From contig NC_072893.1 of assembly GCF_027943255.1 (NCBI RefSeq), positions 128,711,784 through 128,775,783 on the forward strand: 64,000 nucleotides of DNA. The letters run 5' to 3'. Below, in pieces: positions 47,601 through 58,997 of this stretch. Source of the DNA: Anastrepha obliqua (taxonomy: Eukaryota > Arthropoda > Insecta > Diptera > Tephritidae). The translations under genes were made by a program, and so were the position numbers. Position 1 is the first letter of the stretch. Every line of letters begins with the position of its first letter. The notes beneath the pieces were generated by a model. That model made no database searches. It worked only from the letters and a program-made list of their open reading frames with translations, and was not told the origin of the DNA.

Positions 47601-47997
47601 AAAAAATATATATAAATGTAGTATTTGAAAATTTAGTATTTTTTAGTACAAAAATTTTAAGGAAAAATAAAAAATATTTTGCGGATCATAAATTTGAAAT
47701 TTTAAAAAATTTGTTAAGAAAAATATATGTAATTAAAAACTTAGTATTTTCTAGTACAAAAGTTTAAATTGGTGCAAAAATTTAAAGAACTTAAAAAAAA
47801 AAATATGCATATTCGTATTTAAAAATGTAGTATTTTCGAGTACAAAAATTTTAAAAATATAGTATTTGAAAATTTAGTATTTTCTGGACAAAATTTTTTT
47901 TATTTTATTACTATTGCAATCTAGTTAACAAAACTAATAAGGAATTCATTTTACATATATTTAATTAAATTAAAACATCTCAAGTAAAGACAAAATT

Positions 47998-49188
47998 TTA
48001 TGAAAAGAGATAATGCGGTTTCGTCCTTTTTAATCTTCTCGTGAGGTCATCAGTTACAAGTAGTTTGGCTGCTTCATCATTAATGTGCTGCTGAAGTCTC
48101 TCTTTATGTTTATTTGCGAATTTTGTTATGATATCCGTAATGGTGTCTATATTAAGATCCTTATGTAGATTGCAATTACGAATGTACCACGGCGCTCTAA
48201 CGATGTCGCGTAATACTTTATTTTGGAATCGTTGAATGATGTTTTTGTTGCTTTCACTGGTGCAGCCCTAGAGCTGTATGCCATATGACCACACTGGTTT
48301 CAGTATTTGGTTGCATAAAAGTATTTTGTTATAAATAGAGAGTTTAGAATGTCGGCCTAACAGCCAATACATTTTCTTGTATTTAAGAATTAACTCCTCG
48401 TGTTTTTTCTTGACACGTGCTTTCCATCTCAGCTTAGCATCTAAGGTCATTCCTCGATATTTTGCCGTATTTGCATGCGGTATTGCGGTATTATTGATAA
48501 ATATTGGTTTATAATTTATATTTCTATTACTGAAGTCAACATGCACAGACTTGGTTTCGTTTAACTTGACACGCCATTTTTTGGTCCAATTTTGAATTGC
48601 ATTTACTGATGCTTGTAACTTCTGAATTGCTTCCAAGTGTTTTTCATCAGTTGCTAATACTACAGTATCATCGGGAAATGTTGCAGTTGTTGTATTGCTG
48701 CATGTGGGTATATCGTTAGTATACAAGAGATACAAAACTGGCCCGAGTACACTGCGGTGCGGGACACCTGCATTAATATCTTTCAGTTCTGAATAGACAT
48801 CTGCTTGCTTTATTCGAAAGTATCTGCTCGTTAAGTAGGATTTTAAAATGTTTGAGTACTGGATTGGTAGAACTGCTTGAAGTTTATGGATTAGTCCCTC
48901 ATGCCATACTTTATCAAAAGCTTGCGATACGTCCAGGAATACCGCAGAACAGATTTGTTTTTCTTCCAGTGAGTTTTCAATTACATAAGTAATGCGGTGT
49001 ACTTGATCAATCGTTGAGTGCTCATTTCGAAAACCAAATTGATGGTTTGGTACAAGGCATTTTGCATCTAACAATGGTTTTAATCTTTTTAGCAAGATTT
49101 TTTCAAAAAGCTTATATAAAATTGGTAACAACGATATTGGTCGGTATGATGTCACATCGTGTGGTGACTTTCCTGGTTTTGGAAGCAT
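47998..49188 (-). pseudogene. Jockey ORF2, reverse transcriptase core and C-terminus
   Basis: From MLPKPGKSPHDVTSYRPISL onward the RT motifs are visible: NHQFGFRNEHSTIDQ, AVFLDVSQAFDKVWHEGL (motif A), GVPHRSVLGPVLYLLYTND (motif B; His-Arg replace the usual Gln-Gly) and ATFPDDTVVLAT (motif C; Pro replaces the Ala of FADD). A TAG at 48268-48270 replaces the Trp of GIQLWG. Beyond it the same frame continues with LRDIVRAPWYIRN and the typical Jockey C-terminal tail, and ends at 47998. Changes at motif B and C plus the stops make it inactive. Confidence 0.88.
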
Positions 49189-49778
49189 AATAACTTCCGC
49201 TATTTTCTATTGTTGCGGTACATATTCTAAACGAAATACAGCATTAATCAAATGTGTCAATTTGACAATAGCATTATTGGGCAATTCTTGTAATATTTTC
49301 CCTGTTATAAGGTCACAACCGGGTGCTTTTTTGCTATCTATTTTATTTTTAATAGTGTCCTTTACCTCTTTAAAGAAAGTCAAGCGGATTTTATCGATTT
49401 TTTGTCGTATCGGATGAGGTATATTTTCTAACTCATCTCCTTCGTTAGGGTGAAAAATGTTTTGAAGATATTCGGCAAATAATTTTTTATTGGTGGGTAA
49501 TGCATAATAGGCCTTTTCAAGGTTTTAGTTGCCTTCCAAAGTGAATAGTCCGTACGTTTGTCGCTCGTTAAATTTTCTAGAGCATCTCTAATGGAGTCAT
49601 TTTTAAGTTGTTTTATTTCTTCTTTTAGTTGTGTAGAGAGTTTATTGAGTTTGGCTTTGTCTTGTGATGCTCCGGTTTGTTGCCATTTGCTTCTTAATCT
49701 ACGTTTATTTTTTATTAGCATTAAAATCTCCCTCGGATAATTATTTCCTTTAAGTCTTCTTTTTTTTCCGGTGTGCAA
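49189..49778 (-). pseudogene. Jockey ORF2, linker and start of RT
   Basis: The basic, helical linker (NNYPREILMLIKNKRRLRSK, then a long K/E-rich helix, then DYSLWKATKTLKRP) runs to about 49430. After another frame change the RT start reads KNSPGCDLITGKILQELPNN and AVFRLEYVPQQ, followed by a TAG at 49207-49209 where the family has Trp (PQQWK). The sequence then continues in frame into the RT core. Confidence 0.8.
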
Positions 49779-50291
49779 TGCCAGGCCGCTTGTTGGATAA
49801 TTTGGATATATTTTTCGATTTCTTCGTCTAATTTTTTTCTCGATTTTATGGAAGCATTCAGATTTATATTTTCCTTTAGAATTAACTTAAAACTTTGCCA
49901 GTCGGTTTTATGATTCACCAGTGTTGGTTTGTTTATATTTGATATTAAGTATTCGCTTAAAGTGAATACAATTGGTGAGTGATCAGAGCTTAAATCCGCG
50001 CTTTCTTCTACTAGTAGATAGTTGCAACTGATATTTTTTACTAGGAATAAGTCTATTAAGTCTGGAACTTTGTTTTGATCTGAGGGCCAGTATGTTGGAC
50101 TCCCTGATGAAAAAGTTTCGCAATTATACTGGTTTATTGCACATAGTAACTCCTTTCCTTTCGTTGTTGTCAATCTGGATCCCCAGTGCGTGTGCTTTGC
50201 GTTGAAGTCGACACCTATAATAAAGCGATCTCCAACATGTTTGAAGAATACAATATAATCTTCTGTTTTAAGTGCATGTTTTGGTGGACTA
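49721..50291 (-). pseudogene. Jockey ORF2, endonuclease C-terminal half
   Basis: The meaningful sequence begins SPPKHALKTEDYIVFFKHVG (the nominal start upstream lies in host AT-rich DNA). It contains IIGVDFNAKHTHWGSR (catalytic Asp and Asn), PTYWPSDQNKVPDLIDLFLV and LSSDHSPIVFTL (the SDH motif). The N-terminal half with the first catalytic Asn and Glu is absent because of 5' truncation. A frame change near 49750 leads to the next segment. Confidence 0.85.
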
Positions 50292-50400
50292 AAAAATGAA
50301 AAAAAAAAAATTTTTTTTCTAGTACAAAAGATGAAAATTTTCAAAATTTAATTAAAAAAATATTTATGTATTTAAAATTTTAGGATGTACATATATTTAT

Positions 50401-53400
50401 ACCTTTTATTATTTTGGATAGTGTTTTACATATTAAAAAATTATTCCAAAACAAAATTGGATGATTAATTTTGCGCCACCTTCTATATGTGAGTATATGC
50501 ATGTGAGAGGTGTACTGTAGTGCCGATGGCTTTCATCAGCCAGCAGCTTTAATCACGTATTTGTGCCTATGTGTAGTGTGCCTGGTGAGTAAATTTATGT
50601 AAATATATTTCTAAGGCATCTATGATGAAACTGTGACCGAAAAGTTTGGCATACTGCATTTTTCGCCTGGTCGCATTATCAATTTACCTATTTATATACA
50701 CAATATGTAGAAACAGAAGAACAAGCTCCGCTGTCGTACCAAAATTCGTTGCCAAAGCATCGATACATATACGATTTTGCCTTAAGTGATCGCCACTTGA
50801 GGCACGACTTTGAAGAGCTGAAGAGTATTGGACTTTAGTTGATAGAAAATATGTGTATTAAAAAAAATATGAATAAAAAATCAATTCCAATAAAAAAATA
50901 TGCTTCTCAAAGACAACGGCACTCGAGTAGCACATACTTAAACAACCACTTACTTTGGTGGCATGCCACAGCTGCTTCACTGCTTCAGTGAGTAGCAAAA
51001 GCATGCAGCTTTTACTTGCTCTTTTTCACTTGCCGACGCTCCCATGATTTAAGGAACTTTTCCTGAGTATTTGTTGCCAACGTGGAGCTTGTAAAGTGAT
51101 GCGCTTACTCGTACATGTGGTAAATAGACAACAGGCAAATGCTCGAGATGCCGCAAAGAGCAGAGGCCGAAGGAAGTGGGGAGAGGGCCGTAGTAGTGAT
51201 AGCAGCAGCGGTAAGACCAAGTGTGTCTTCCTTAGCGTGCCACATGTAGACACTTTCAGGAACTGGCACTCATATTGCAAATAGCTCGCTAAAGAAATAT
51301 GTGAGAGTATATCAAAAACCCATATGAGCATACTTGTGAAAACAGTGAAGCATTTGTTGTTGTTTTGTTATTTGTTGTCGATGCACACTTTATTGATACG
51401 GTCGGCAAAGGATTGAGTGCCATAGTTGGCATACTTTTGAGTTGAGTTCAACGGCAAGTTAGTAAAAGCAGAGAAGGATAAGAGAGAGAGAGAGAGGTTG
51501 AAAGCGAGTACCATATGGATAGAGGGGGGTTGTGAAGGAATTAGGTTTGCTATTGCTGACAGCGGGTGGCGAATTAATTTCGTTTAACAAATTGAAACAC
51601 ACACACACACCCACACAATTGCACCTGCCCTCACTTCTGTTCCGTTGTTTATTCTCGATATTGCCACAAGCTGTGTCAGAATTTGCGTGTTTGTATGAGT
51701 GCCTCTAAATACTTTTTATAACTTTAACTTAAAGTATTTTCCTTCGCATCGTATTTTTCGGCGCATGCACATGTGAAATAGTCTGCAAGTTTTATCAGGC
51801 ATTAAGTGCTTTTGCTAGTCACCGCCGCTGTTTGAGTATTTTTCGAGCGCCGTTGCTTAAGACGGTAGCAGCTGCTCTATCCGCCGCTGATGCCTTCACT
51901 TTGCTTCCGCATCACAATTCTTATGCCTCACTCGATCTCATACCTCACTTACACTTTTGCTTCACCCTACTTGTTTGATTCAAAATGCCTTAACCCTTAC
52001 TATTCACTTACTTCCTTAAAGTTAGCCAGTTTGTAGCTAAGCATGGCTATGCACTTGACATATGCAACATGCAAGAAATCAGCATCCCTTAGGATAGAGT
52101 GCAAACGCCTGTTGTTGTCTAAAGTCTCTAGAAACAACAAACTTGAACATTCATGCATAGCAAATTGATTCCAGTAACAAAGCTTTAAGCCTCATACCCA
52201 CACACACACTCGTACGCAAGTAAATATTGCGCAAGCAAACTTATACCTATTCATCCAACTTTTACTTATAAAATATATCAATTTTTCATTTCGCCACAGC
52301 GCTTTTAGTTTGCTGCAGCTCTGTTACGGATATCCTGACCAGCATGCAGCTCCATATCACCCTGTCTACGTCATACGTCTGCTGTATTCTCTGTTAAAAC
52401 TTTCAGCATAAAATAAAACATTCCTCGTCCTACACTGCGTATGAGTAATATGCTGAGGTTTTTTCATTTAATCGCTTTAGTTTAAATCCATTTAAGTTTT
52501 TGTTGTAGAAATTCCCAATGTTGGTGTGGATGTCAGAGTAAAAATAGTTAAACCACGTGAGGAATCTTTGTGTATGAAACTGGAAAATCTAAACTGATTT
52601 GTGCACATGTTTCGGAATATTTTCGTAATTGCTTGCTTGCTTGAATTCTTGGCGGTACTAAAAATTTTATGTAGAGCGGTTGACTGGCTAAAAGCTTATT
52701 AGAAATTGTGTCGTAAGTTTCAGTTTATCTAATATAAAATTAGATTGAATAAATTCTGATGATTTCTAATGTGCTGCGCGTAGTAGGGGTAAGTCAATAG
52801 TTTGCAGTCAAATTCCAAGTAAATTTTAAAATCCACTCACAGTCATAATAGCCGTAGTCATAGTGGTATTTGTAATCAAAGTAATAGTCATAGTTAAAGT
52901 TAGAGCCAAAACTGAAGTTAATGTCTTGACCATATCCAAAATTATTGTCAGAGCCATTTTCATACTCTTGCCACATCTAAAGTTGTCACGGTTGTAGTTA
53001 TGGCAATAGTTACAATCATGATCGTTATCTGTAGCTATGATACCTTCTTAATAATTATCTTAATAATAATCATATTTATATAGAAGTCAAAATAAGAGTT
53101 AGTGTTTAAAGCATTTTGCCATAATTAATATCATAATCCAAACAGTTAAAGTCACCTGGCCACTAGTCATAATTCAAGTTTAAAATTATTTTTATTTTTA
53201 TTTATATTTTTTTATATTTTATTTCTTTATCGAATTCAATTCTAATTTATTTCATTTTGTTTGATTTTGGGTAGTTTTTTACTCTTAAATCGAAAACCAT
53301 ATATTTACATATCATTCAAGTAATAAATTTTGTTTAAGTATTCACAATCCCATTTCTCAACGGCTTATTTTCGGCTCACAAGCAATTAATTCTATTGTAA

Positions 53401-54290
53401 AAATATGTTAGAGAAATGCAGCTACATCTTTGATGTGACGTGAAAAGTATGTAAATATAATTTGTATATGAAAAGCCGACAGGGTGAACTACAGGGCGTA
53501 TGAGTGGTCAGATGCAGCTACAGACAGTCAATAAAAATTCCAAAGCGAACATAACAGCCGGGCGAACTTGGGGGTAATAGAAAGGTTCATTCAGTTGCTT
53601 AAATAGCAATTTTATTTGGATTTTTCATAGAAAATTTCCCACATTTTTTTGTTTTTTAATTTTAGCCTCAATTGAATTTGTCTGAGTTTTGTTTGCGGCA
53701 TTCGGTGCATGCTTCAAAAAAGAGCTAAAAAAATAAAGTGAAATAAAATAAATAAAAAAAAGTTAGATAATAAAAAAAGAAGAGATAAATAAAATAAACA
53801 AATTTTTTTATAAATAAACTAATATTTACACAAGCTTTAAAGTATAACAACTGCAGTCAACCGCAGCAACGCATCCGATCAAAGTGACTGCGGTTGAATC
53901 CATTCATTTATTTGTTAATTTTATATATTCCCCATTCATTTTGCTGCATTATTAATTAATTGTATTTTATGGCTTCGAAGCCAATAGCTGGCTAGGCGGT
54001 CAGACAGAAAACAATAACAGAAAGAAATGCCGGAAAGATATCGAAATTTGCAAAGGCCTGATTTTTAAATAGATTTTCGTAAATTTAAAAATAGTTGTTG
54101 CCATAAAGAGTATGTTCCATTAGTATGCGTAAATTTTTGAAGTTCTAATTAAAGTTAAAAAAAAAAAAATTCTGAACATTTGGGATGCAGTTTGAATTTA
54201 TATACATTACATTTTACAAAAAAATTTTAGTTGGTGCTGAAATTTCCGTCTTACTTTTTTCTTAAATGCAAATAAAGAAGAATTAAAATT
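50401..54290. other. Non-coding DNA with simple-sequence tracts
   Basis: (GA)n lies at about 51482-51496 and (CA)n at about 51597-51610. 52790-53060 is a degenerate repeat of agtcata/agttat words that translates on the minus strand as a Tyr/Asp/Phe/Gly-rich peptide. A stop-free stretch of about 69 codons at about 50620-50829 is noted separately. No gene is otherwise supported. Confidence 0.45.
50620..50829 (+). other. Unassigned stop-free stretch, possible exon remnant
   Basis: The frame after the stops near 50617 reads VWHTAFFAWSHYQF, then EEQAPLSYQNSLPKHRYIYD, then FALSDRHLRHDFEELKSIGL and a TAG near 50829. The composition of the last 40 residues is balanced and unlike the AT-rich random frames around it, but there is no ATG in frame at its start. 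A tag at about 50711 could serve as a splice acceptor. I do not recognise a family; it could be a lost exon, a transposon remnant or chance. Confidence 0.2.
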
Positions 54291-54294
54291 TTCT

Positions 54295-54704
54295 TTTATT
54301 TTGTTTTACTGTGAGCTTAAGATATTTATCGTAGGTATTTTTGCTTTACTGCTCGCTGTTGGGAGACTTTGATGAAAAATTTAAATAAGAATCATTAGAA
54401 AATGGAATAGAAATTATCGATGAATTACTTGTAGGAGATTTAACTTGCTTTGGGATCGATAAACAAAATGCAGAAGTTTTTACTTTACTCGATACAAAAA
54501 AATCTGATATTCTGCTAAAATTTTTAACAATTTTGTAAAAAACAAAATTTATTTGTAAAAATTTATTGATATACTGCTTAACAAAGTTAAAGGGGTCATC
54601 CATAGTAACGTTAGTTTTGATATGAAAAAGTTTTAAATTGTAAATATGGAATAAAAGTCAAAATAAACATCAAGGGGCAGAAAGTTCCAAAAACTTCATA
54701 TATA
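54295..54704 (-). promoter_or_regulatory. TATA box and poly(A) signal around a candidate small gene
   Basis: On the minus strand the sequence tatatatg lies at 54704-54697, about 100 bp upstream of the ATG at 54603. A start site near 54673 would give a 5' UTR of about 70 nt. Downstream, AATAAA (plus-strand tttatt at 54295-54300) lies about 45 bp after the stop at 54346. TATA, single ORF and poly(A) signal are in the right order and at plausible distances, though each motif alone is common in AT-rich DNA. Confidence 0.4.
54346..54603 (-). CDS. Candidate small intronless gene, 85-residue protein of unknown function
   Basis: A true ATG at 54603 (context actATGg) opens 85 codons. The N-terminal half (MDDPFNFVKQYINKFLQINF, then a basic IVKNFSRISDFF stretch) is amphipathic or basic and probably helical. 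The C-terminal half is Ser/Pro/Asn-rich with a lone cysteine, ending SKSPNSEQ. No signal peptide, knuckle or known domain is visible. It is unlike transposon proteins, and neither flank shows TIRs or LINE sequence. A TATA box and a poly(A) signal are in place. Small intronless genes of this type in flies are often testis-expressed, but that is inference. Alternatively it is a chance ORF in AT-rich DNA. Confidence 0.4.
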   Translation of the reverse strand: MDDPFNFVKQYINKFLQINFVFYKIVKNFSRISDFFVSSKVKTSAFCLSIPKQVKSPTSNSSIISIPFSNDSYLNFSSKSPNSEQ

Positions 54705-54929
54705 GAGATTTTAAACCATACAAAAATATTTTTATTTTAGCCGTCTTTCACCCCACGCTTGTGGTTGCTGAATGGTAAACGTAGCCAGCTGATGAAGTTC
54801 AAACTCACGGCATAAAATTTTTGATAGGTGGCAGTTTAATCAAGATATTTCTAAAAAATCTTATTGGTGGTCACTTTTGATCCAAATTCTAAGTGTGAAA
54901 TAGCTGCGCAAAGTGGCAAAAAATTAAAT
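54604..54929. other. Promoter region of the candidate gene and non-coding DNA
   Basis: Upstream of the TATA box nothing recognisable is seen. Confidence 0.4.
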
Positions 54930-55975
54930 TATTGTCTTCTCGAAAAATTAAATTTAGTTATATTAAAAAATAAAATTTGGAAAGGAAATTATTGACCTTT
55001 CGAAAAATAACTTTATTATAAAATTTTTTATTATAAAGAAAATTAAAAACGAATTTATCGATTTTTATTGAAAAATGAAATTAAAAAAAATTATTGACCT
55101 CTCGAAAAATAAAATTAGTTATATTTAAAAATAAAATGTGAAATGAAAACTATTGGCTAGAAAAATAAAAAAAAGTTAAAAATAAATTTAGTTAATATAT
55201 AACATTTTTTTCTTGAAAATAAGCTTTTGATATTTATTAAAAAGTAAAAGGTTAAAAATAAATTTAGTTATAAAGTTTTATTGCTATTAATTTGCCAAGA
55301 ACTAATTTTTTTGAGTGCGTATTTCAGAAGCGGCCGCCGTGGGTTGGTGCGTGATTACCATTCGGAATTCACAGAGAGGTCGTTGGTTCTAATCTCGGTG
55401 AAAGCAAAATTAATAAAAACATTTTTCTAATAGCGGTCGCCCCTCGGCAGGCAATGGCAAACCTCCGAGTGTATTTCTGCCATGAAAAAGCTCCTCATAA
55501 CAATATCTGCCGTTCGGAATCGGCTTGAAACTGTAGGTCCCTCCATTTGTGGAACAACAGCAAGACGCACACCACAAATAGGGGGAGGAGCTCGGCCAAA
55601 CACCTAAGTGAAGTGTACGCGCCAATTATATATATATATATATATATTTCAGAAGCTCTTAAGTCTTAAAAATAAATTTAGTTATAACATTTTTTTATTG
55701 AAAACAAGCTTTTGATATTTATTAAAAAATAAAAGGTTAAAAATAAATTTAGTTATAAAGTTTTATTGCTATTAATTTGCCAAGAACTAATTTTTTTGAG
55801 TGCGTATTTCAGTAGCTCTTAAGTCTTAAAAATAAATTTAGTTATAACATTTTTTTATTGAAAATAAGCTTTTGATATTTATTAAAAAATAAAAGGTTAA
55901 AAATAAATTTAGTTATAAAGTTTTATTGCTATTAATTGCCAAGAACTAATTTTTTTGAGTGCGTATTTGAGAAGC
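54930..55975 (+). repeat. Tandem repeat, period 160 bp, three copies plus degenerate ones
   Basis: Units start at 55657 and 55817 (tcttaagtcttaaaaataaa), with a third copy at about 55170-55331 that is separated by the SINE. The unit includes aacatttttttattgaaaa, aagcttttgatatttatta, ataaagttttattgctatta and tttgagtgcgtattt. 54930-55170 holds related but more diverged shorter words (attattgacctttcgaaaaa). The array is non-coding. The two intact copies are nearly identical, so the amplification is recent. Confidence 0.88.
55332..55644 (+). mobile_element. tRNA-derived SINE with (TA)n tail, full-length copy 4
   Basis: The 12-bp target duplication tatttcagaagc lies at 55320-55331 and 55645-55656. 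The 313-bp insert begins ggccgccgtgggttggtgcg. It carries a tRNA-like head with an A-box-like region at about 55341-55352 and a B-box-like ggttctaatctc at 55385-55396 (44 bp apart, as in tRNA genes). Then comes a core (cggtcgcccctcggc, then ccgttcggaatcggcttg, then ctacaggtccctcc read as ctgtaggtccctcc, then agacgcacaccacaaat) and a (TA)n tail at 55627-55646. Pol III would transcribe it, and a LINE would supply the reverse transcriptase. The open frame at 55410-55625 on the minus strand is incidental. Confidence 0.93.
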
Positions 55976-58900
55976 TCTTAAGTCCAATTATTAGACTTCT
56001 AAATATTTGTTTTTTCTCTGCGGTCATTATATCAACCGTGGCTATTTGGAAACGAAGTATTTGCATTAATTATGATTTGTGCGAGTATTCGTCTAATACT
56101 TATACTTAATTTAACAAATACTCTTTCATTTATGCTGAATTTTCGCAAATACATTTCTTTTGCCTTACTTCTTGTCTCCCCGAACTCATTTCAACTTTTC
56201 GTTTTTACTTTTCACCATTTCGCGTCTTTGTTGACCCTTAGCCTTTTACTATCCTTTTGTGCCACTGAATTTCGGCTGTGCTGCCGATTTCTCTAACTTG
56301 CAGCCATTAATTAATTAGCTTATTTGCTTAGACTCTGGTGACTTGGCGTTTAAGTGCAAATAAAACACTTTTTGCTTTTGTGGTGTTTACATAGCCATCA
56401 TCGCATAGCAGTTTGCACCACTAAATCAATACGAAAAAAAGGGAGGTGAATGAACGGAAAGTTAGAAAGAAATTAGTTTAGCCAATTTATGCCAAAAAAA
56501 GCTTCATATTCATATATTTCCATCACAATTAAAGTGCTTATATGGACCACCGTTTTCAAACAAAAACAAAAATCTGCACTGCATTGATCAGAAAAGTTTA
56601 AAAGTGGATTTATCAGGCTTTTTACCAATGGCAAAGTTGGCCCCTTGCAGACAAAATTTTCGAAGCCAACGGGCTGACGTAAATTCATGGATCCATTGGT
56701 CTTAGCGCTTAGTAAAAACAAAAATTTAAATAAGCTGAATAAGCTGAATTGAAGCATGCATCTCAAAAATTACCTGGGAATACTTAGAAGTAAACAAATT
56801 GAACACTCTGTTTTTCTGTACTATTTTTTCTTTCTAATATATTTTCTTTCACCCTCACTCCCACCTTTTGCCTTCTGTCTTTTGAGTAGTTTTCTGTCTA
56901 ATTTATTTTCTCTGCCTCATTTGTTTTCGTGCCTGTAAAATTTTCTCAATTGTATTAGTCTTAATCATTCAGCTTAATTTTGACTCCCTTCTCAGCTGTT
57001 CTCATAGTCGTCAGCCCAGTTATTTTTTTATTTTTCATAGTTGTACTGGTGCATTTTAAGTATGATTTTTAATATTTATTTGAAGCTACAAACTAAAGCC
57101 AATCGTTTTTGAAAATTTTTATAAATTAAATTAAACTAAGAATTGCGAATAAAAACTATCCTTTTTTCTTTTGGAAAGAGGTGAGAGTGAGAAGTAGTTA
57201 AACCGGAGAGTTTTAAAATACTAGATTTTATTTTTTTGAATTTGAAAAAAAATTGAGTTTTTTTGTTGATTATTTTGATTTCGAAAGTGCGGATTTTCCG
57301 TCTAAAGTTGTTAAAGTAAACAGTTTAAAAATTTGTCTTTTTTAAATTTTGACTTTATTGGCTTAAATTTACTTGTCTTAAATTTACACAAAGAAGAGTG
57401 ACGTCTTTGTATCCCTCCTTTTTTCTTACTCCCACTCTTCTAAGGTAGTTTTTTTATTATTAACTCACATATGTTTTGAAGCGCGTCACCTTAGCTCGAG
57501 TCCTTGAACATTTCGTTTTTCCTGTATTGTTGTTGACTGTTTTTGTTCTTTTATTTGCAACACTTTTTGCTTCCTGTCTAGCCGCCTACAACGCTGGCTT
57601 TCTGCCTCCATAGCTGTGCCAGGATAACTAAGTCTATCCTGTCGTGTTTAAAAGCGCAAAGCCAGCAGCAAAATTCGTTTCAATATGCGTATAAGCAGGC
57701 AATAGAGTTTCTTGAAAGACAACCATGAAAACAGAGATGCTGACAACATTGACAACAATAACAAATAGCAATAAAAATCAGTGCAAGAGAAGCCGGCGCA
57801 CAAAAAGTAAACAAACAACAAAAATACTGCTGGAATTGAAAGAGTAGTGAGGGCAGTGAGAGCAGCAATAGGCTGCAGGTGTAAGAGGTACGCTGATCAA
57901 GATGTAGCTTGTTGAAAACATACAAAACAACAACTCCCATAAAACTCACACAACCACTAAGCTGCTTGCCATAAATTGCCATTTGAGAGCTGTGTGGCCT
58001 CTAACCGCAGCTGGCAGGTGAGACACACAAACATACGCATACGTATATGGTGAATAGATAGATGTATATGTATGCGCTGTGACAGCTGTGGTCAGTTTTT
58101 TACCTCAGTTCTCTATGGCTACGACTATTTTCAGATTTTTTGCTAACCGAACCTTTGCGTCAATTACTGTCAGAAACTTGTTCATTTGGTTTATTTTCAC
58201 ACTTTGCCAACATATTCGCACAATCGGCGAGTTTAATCTCTGTTTTGTTTGTATTTTCAGCAGAAAAACAAATCCTGCAGTTGCTCTTAAATTTTGTGAG
58301 CTGCTCATGCAGCCATCATCCCATTCATTTGTGTTCGACTGTCCCTTCAATCAACCATTTATTCGGCTTAGAGCTGCACTTTGATTTCTTGAAATGCTGG
58401 TATGCGTGTGAACTTGTCAATGGTTCCCAGTGCTTGCCGGTCTAACGGCAAAGCACGCAAATCTTCAAACTTCTGTTCTTCATTCTTCCTGTGCATGGTT
58501 TGATATCCTCCTCTACCATCATTCCGGGTAACTGGTTTGCTCTTTGTTTTGGCCTTCGTCACTTGGCTTTATTTTTGCCGCAGCTGTCACTCATCCGGTA
58601 AACACAAACTTTAAACCAAAGAACCAGGCAAATGTGACTTTCGGAAAATCGAATTCTGGTATTTTACATTTTTCTAATGCAGAATAGTTCGCTCGTGCAA
58701 AATGTGCTATTTGTTTATTGGCCGCATCCGCGTTGGTGTCAATCATTGTCGCATTTCTCCCCTTTGTAACGCGTCGAGCTCATGGTTACCATTACAAATG
58801 ATATATATCTACCCAGGTAACTTAAAAATTTGCAGTACTATATGTATTAACAGGTTGGCCGCTAAGGAAGTGTCAAAAATCATAAATTTTTTCATTTTGC

Positions 58901-58989
58901 TTCAAAGTTGCCTGATTTTCTTAAAGATAGCAAATTTAAAGGACACAAAGGACGTATCTAACTATGGTGGGAAACACTTGTAAATATTT
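55976..58989. other. Non-coding DNA
   Basis: The frames at 56072-56296, 56473-56766 (-), 57680-57982 (-), 58079-58445 and 58702-58983 lack domains, and several begin at non-ATG codons. No gene is supported. Confidence 0.45.
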
Positions 58990-58997
58990 CTATTTCG

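Larger units (their letters stand above)
47888..50291 (-). mobile_element. Jockey-clade LINE, 5'-truncated and decayed
   Basis: Read on the minus strand: endonuclease C-terminal half, linker, RT, short C-terminal domain, stop at 47998-48000, and an A/T-rich tail towards 47888. No RNase H is present, which fits the Jockey clade. The upstream end is cut inside the endonuclease near 50291, next to the AT-rich host repeat. The copy contains at least two frame changes and two nonsense codons. Confidence 0.87.
46330..50400 (+). repeat. AT-rich repeated sequence (tagtattttctagtacaaaa) hosting two LINE insertions
   Basis: Variants of ttttctagtacaaaa occur at about 46362, 46404, 47640, 47752, 47832, 47878 and 50313, with aaatttagtatttt linkers between some of them. 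They lie in the three gaps left by the RNase H LINE (46430-47600) and the Jockey element (47888-50291). This suggests a single irregular tandem array that received two insertions. Confidence 0.65.

Noticed and set aside
55341..55396. Possible tRNA gene
   Set aside because: A- and B-box-like sequences are present, but no cloverleaf could be built; it is the head of a SINE.
55410..55625. 71-codon minus-strand frame
   Set aside because: It lies entirely inside the SINE and is repeated, more or less, in other SINE copies.
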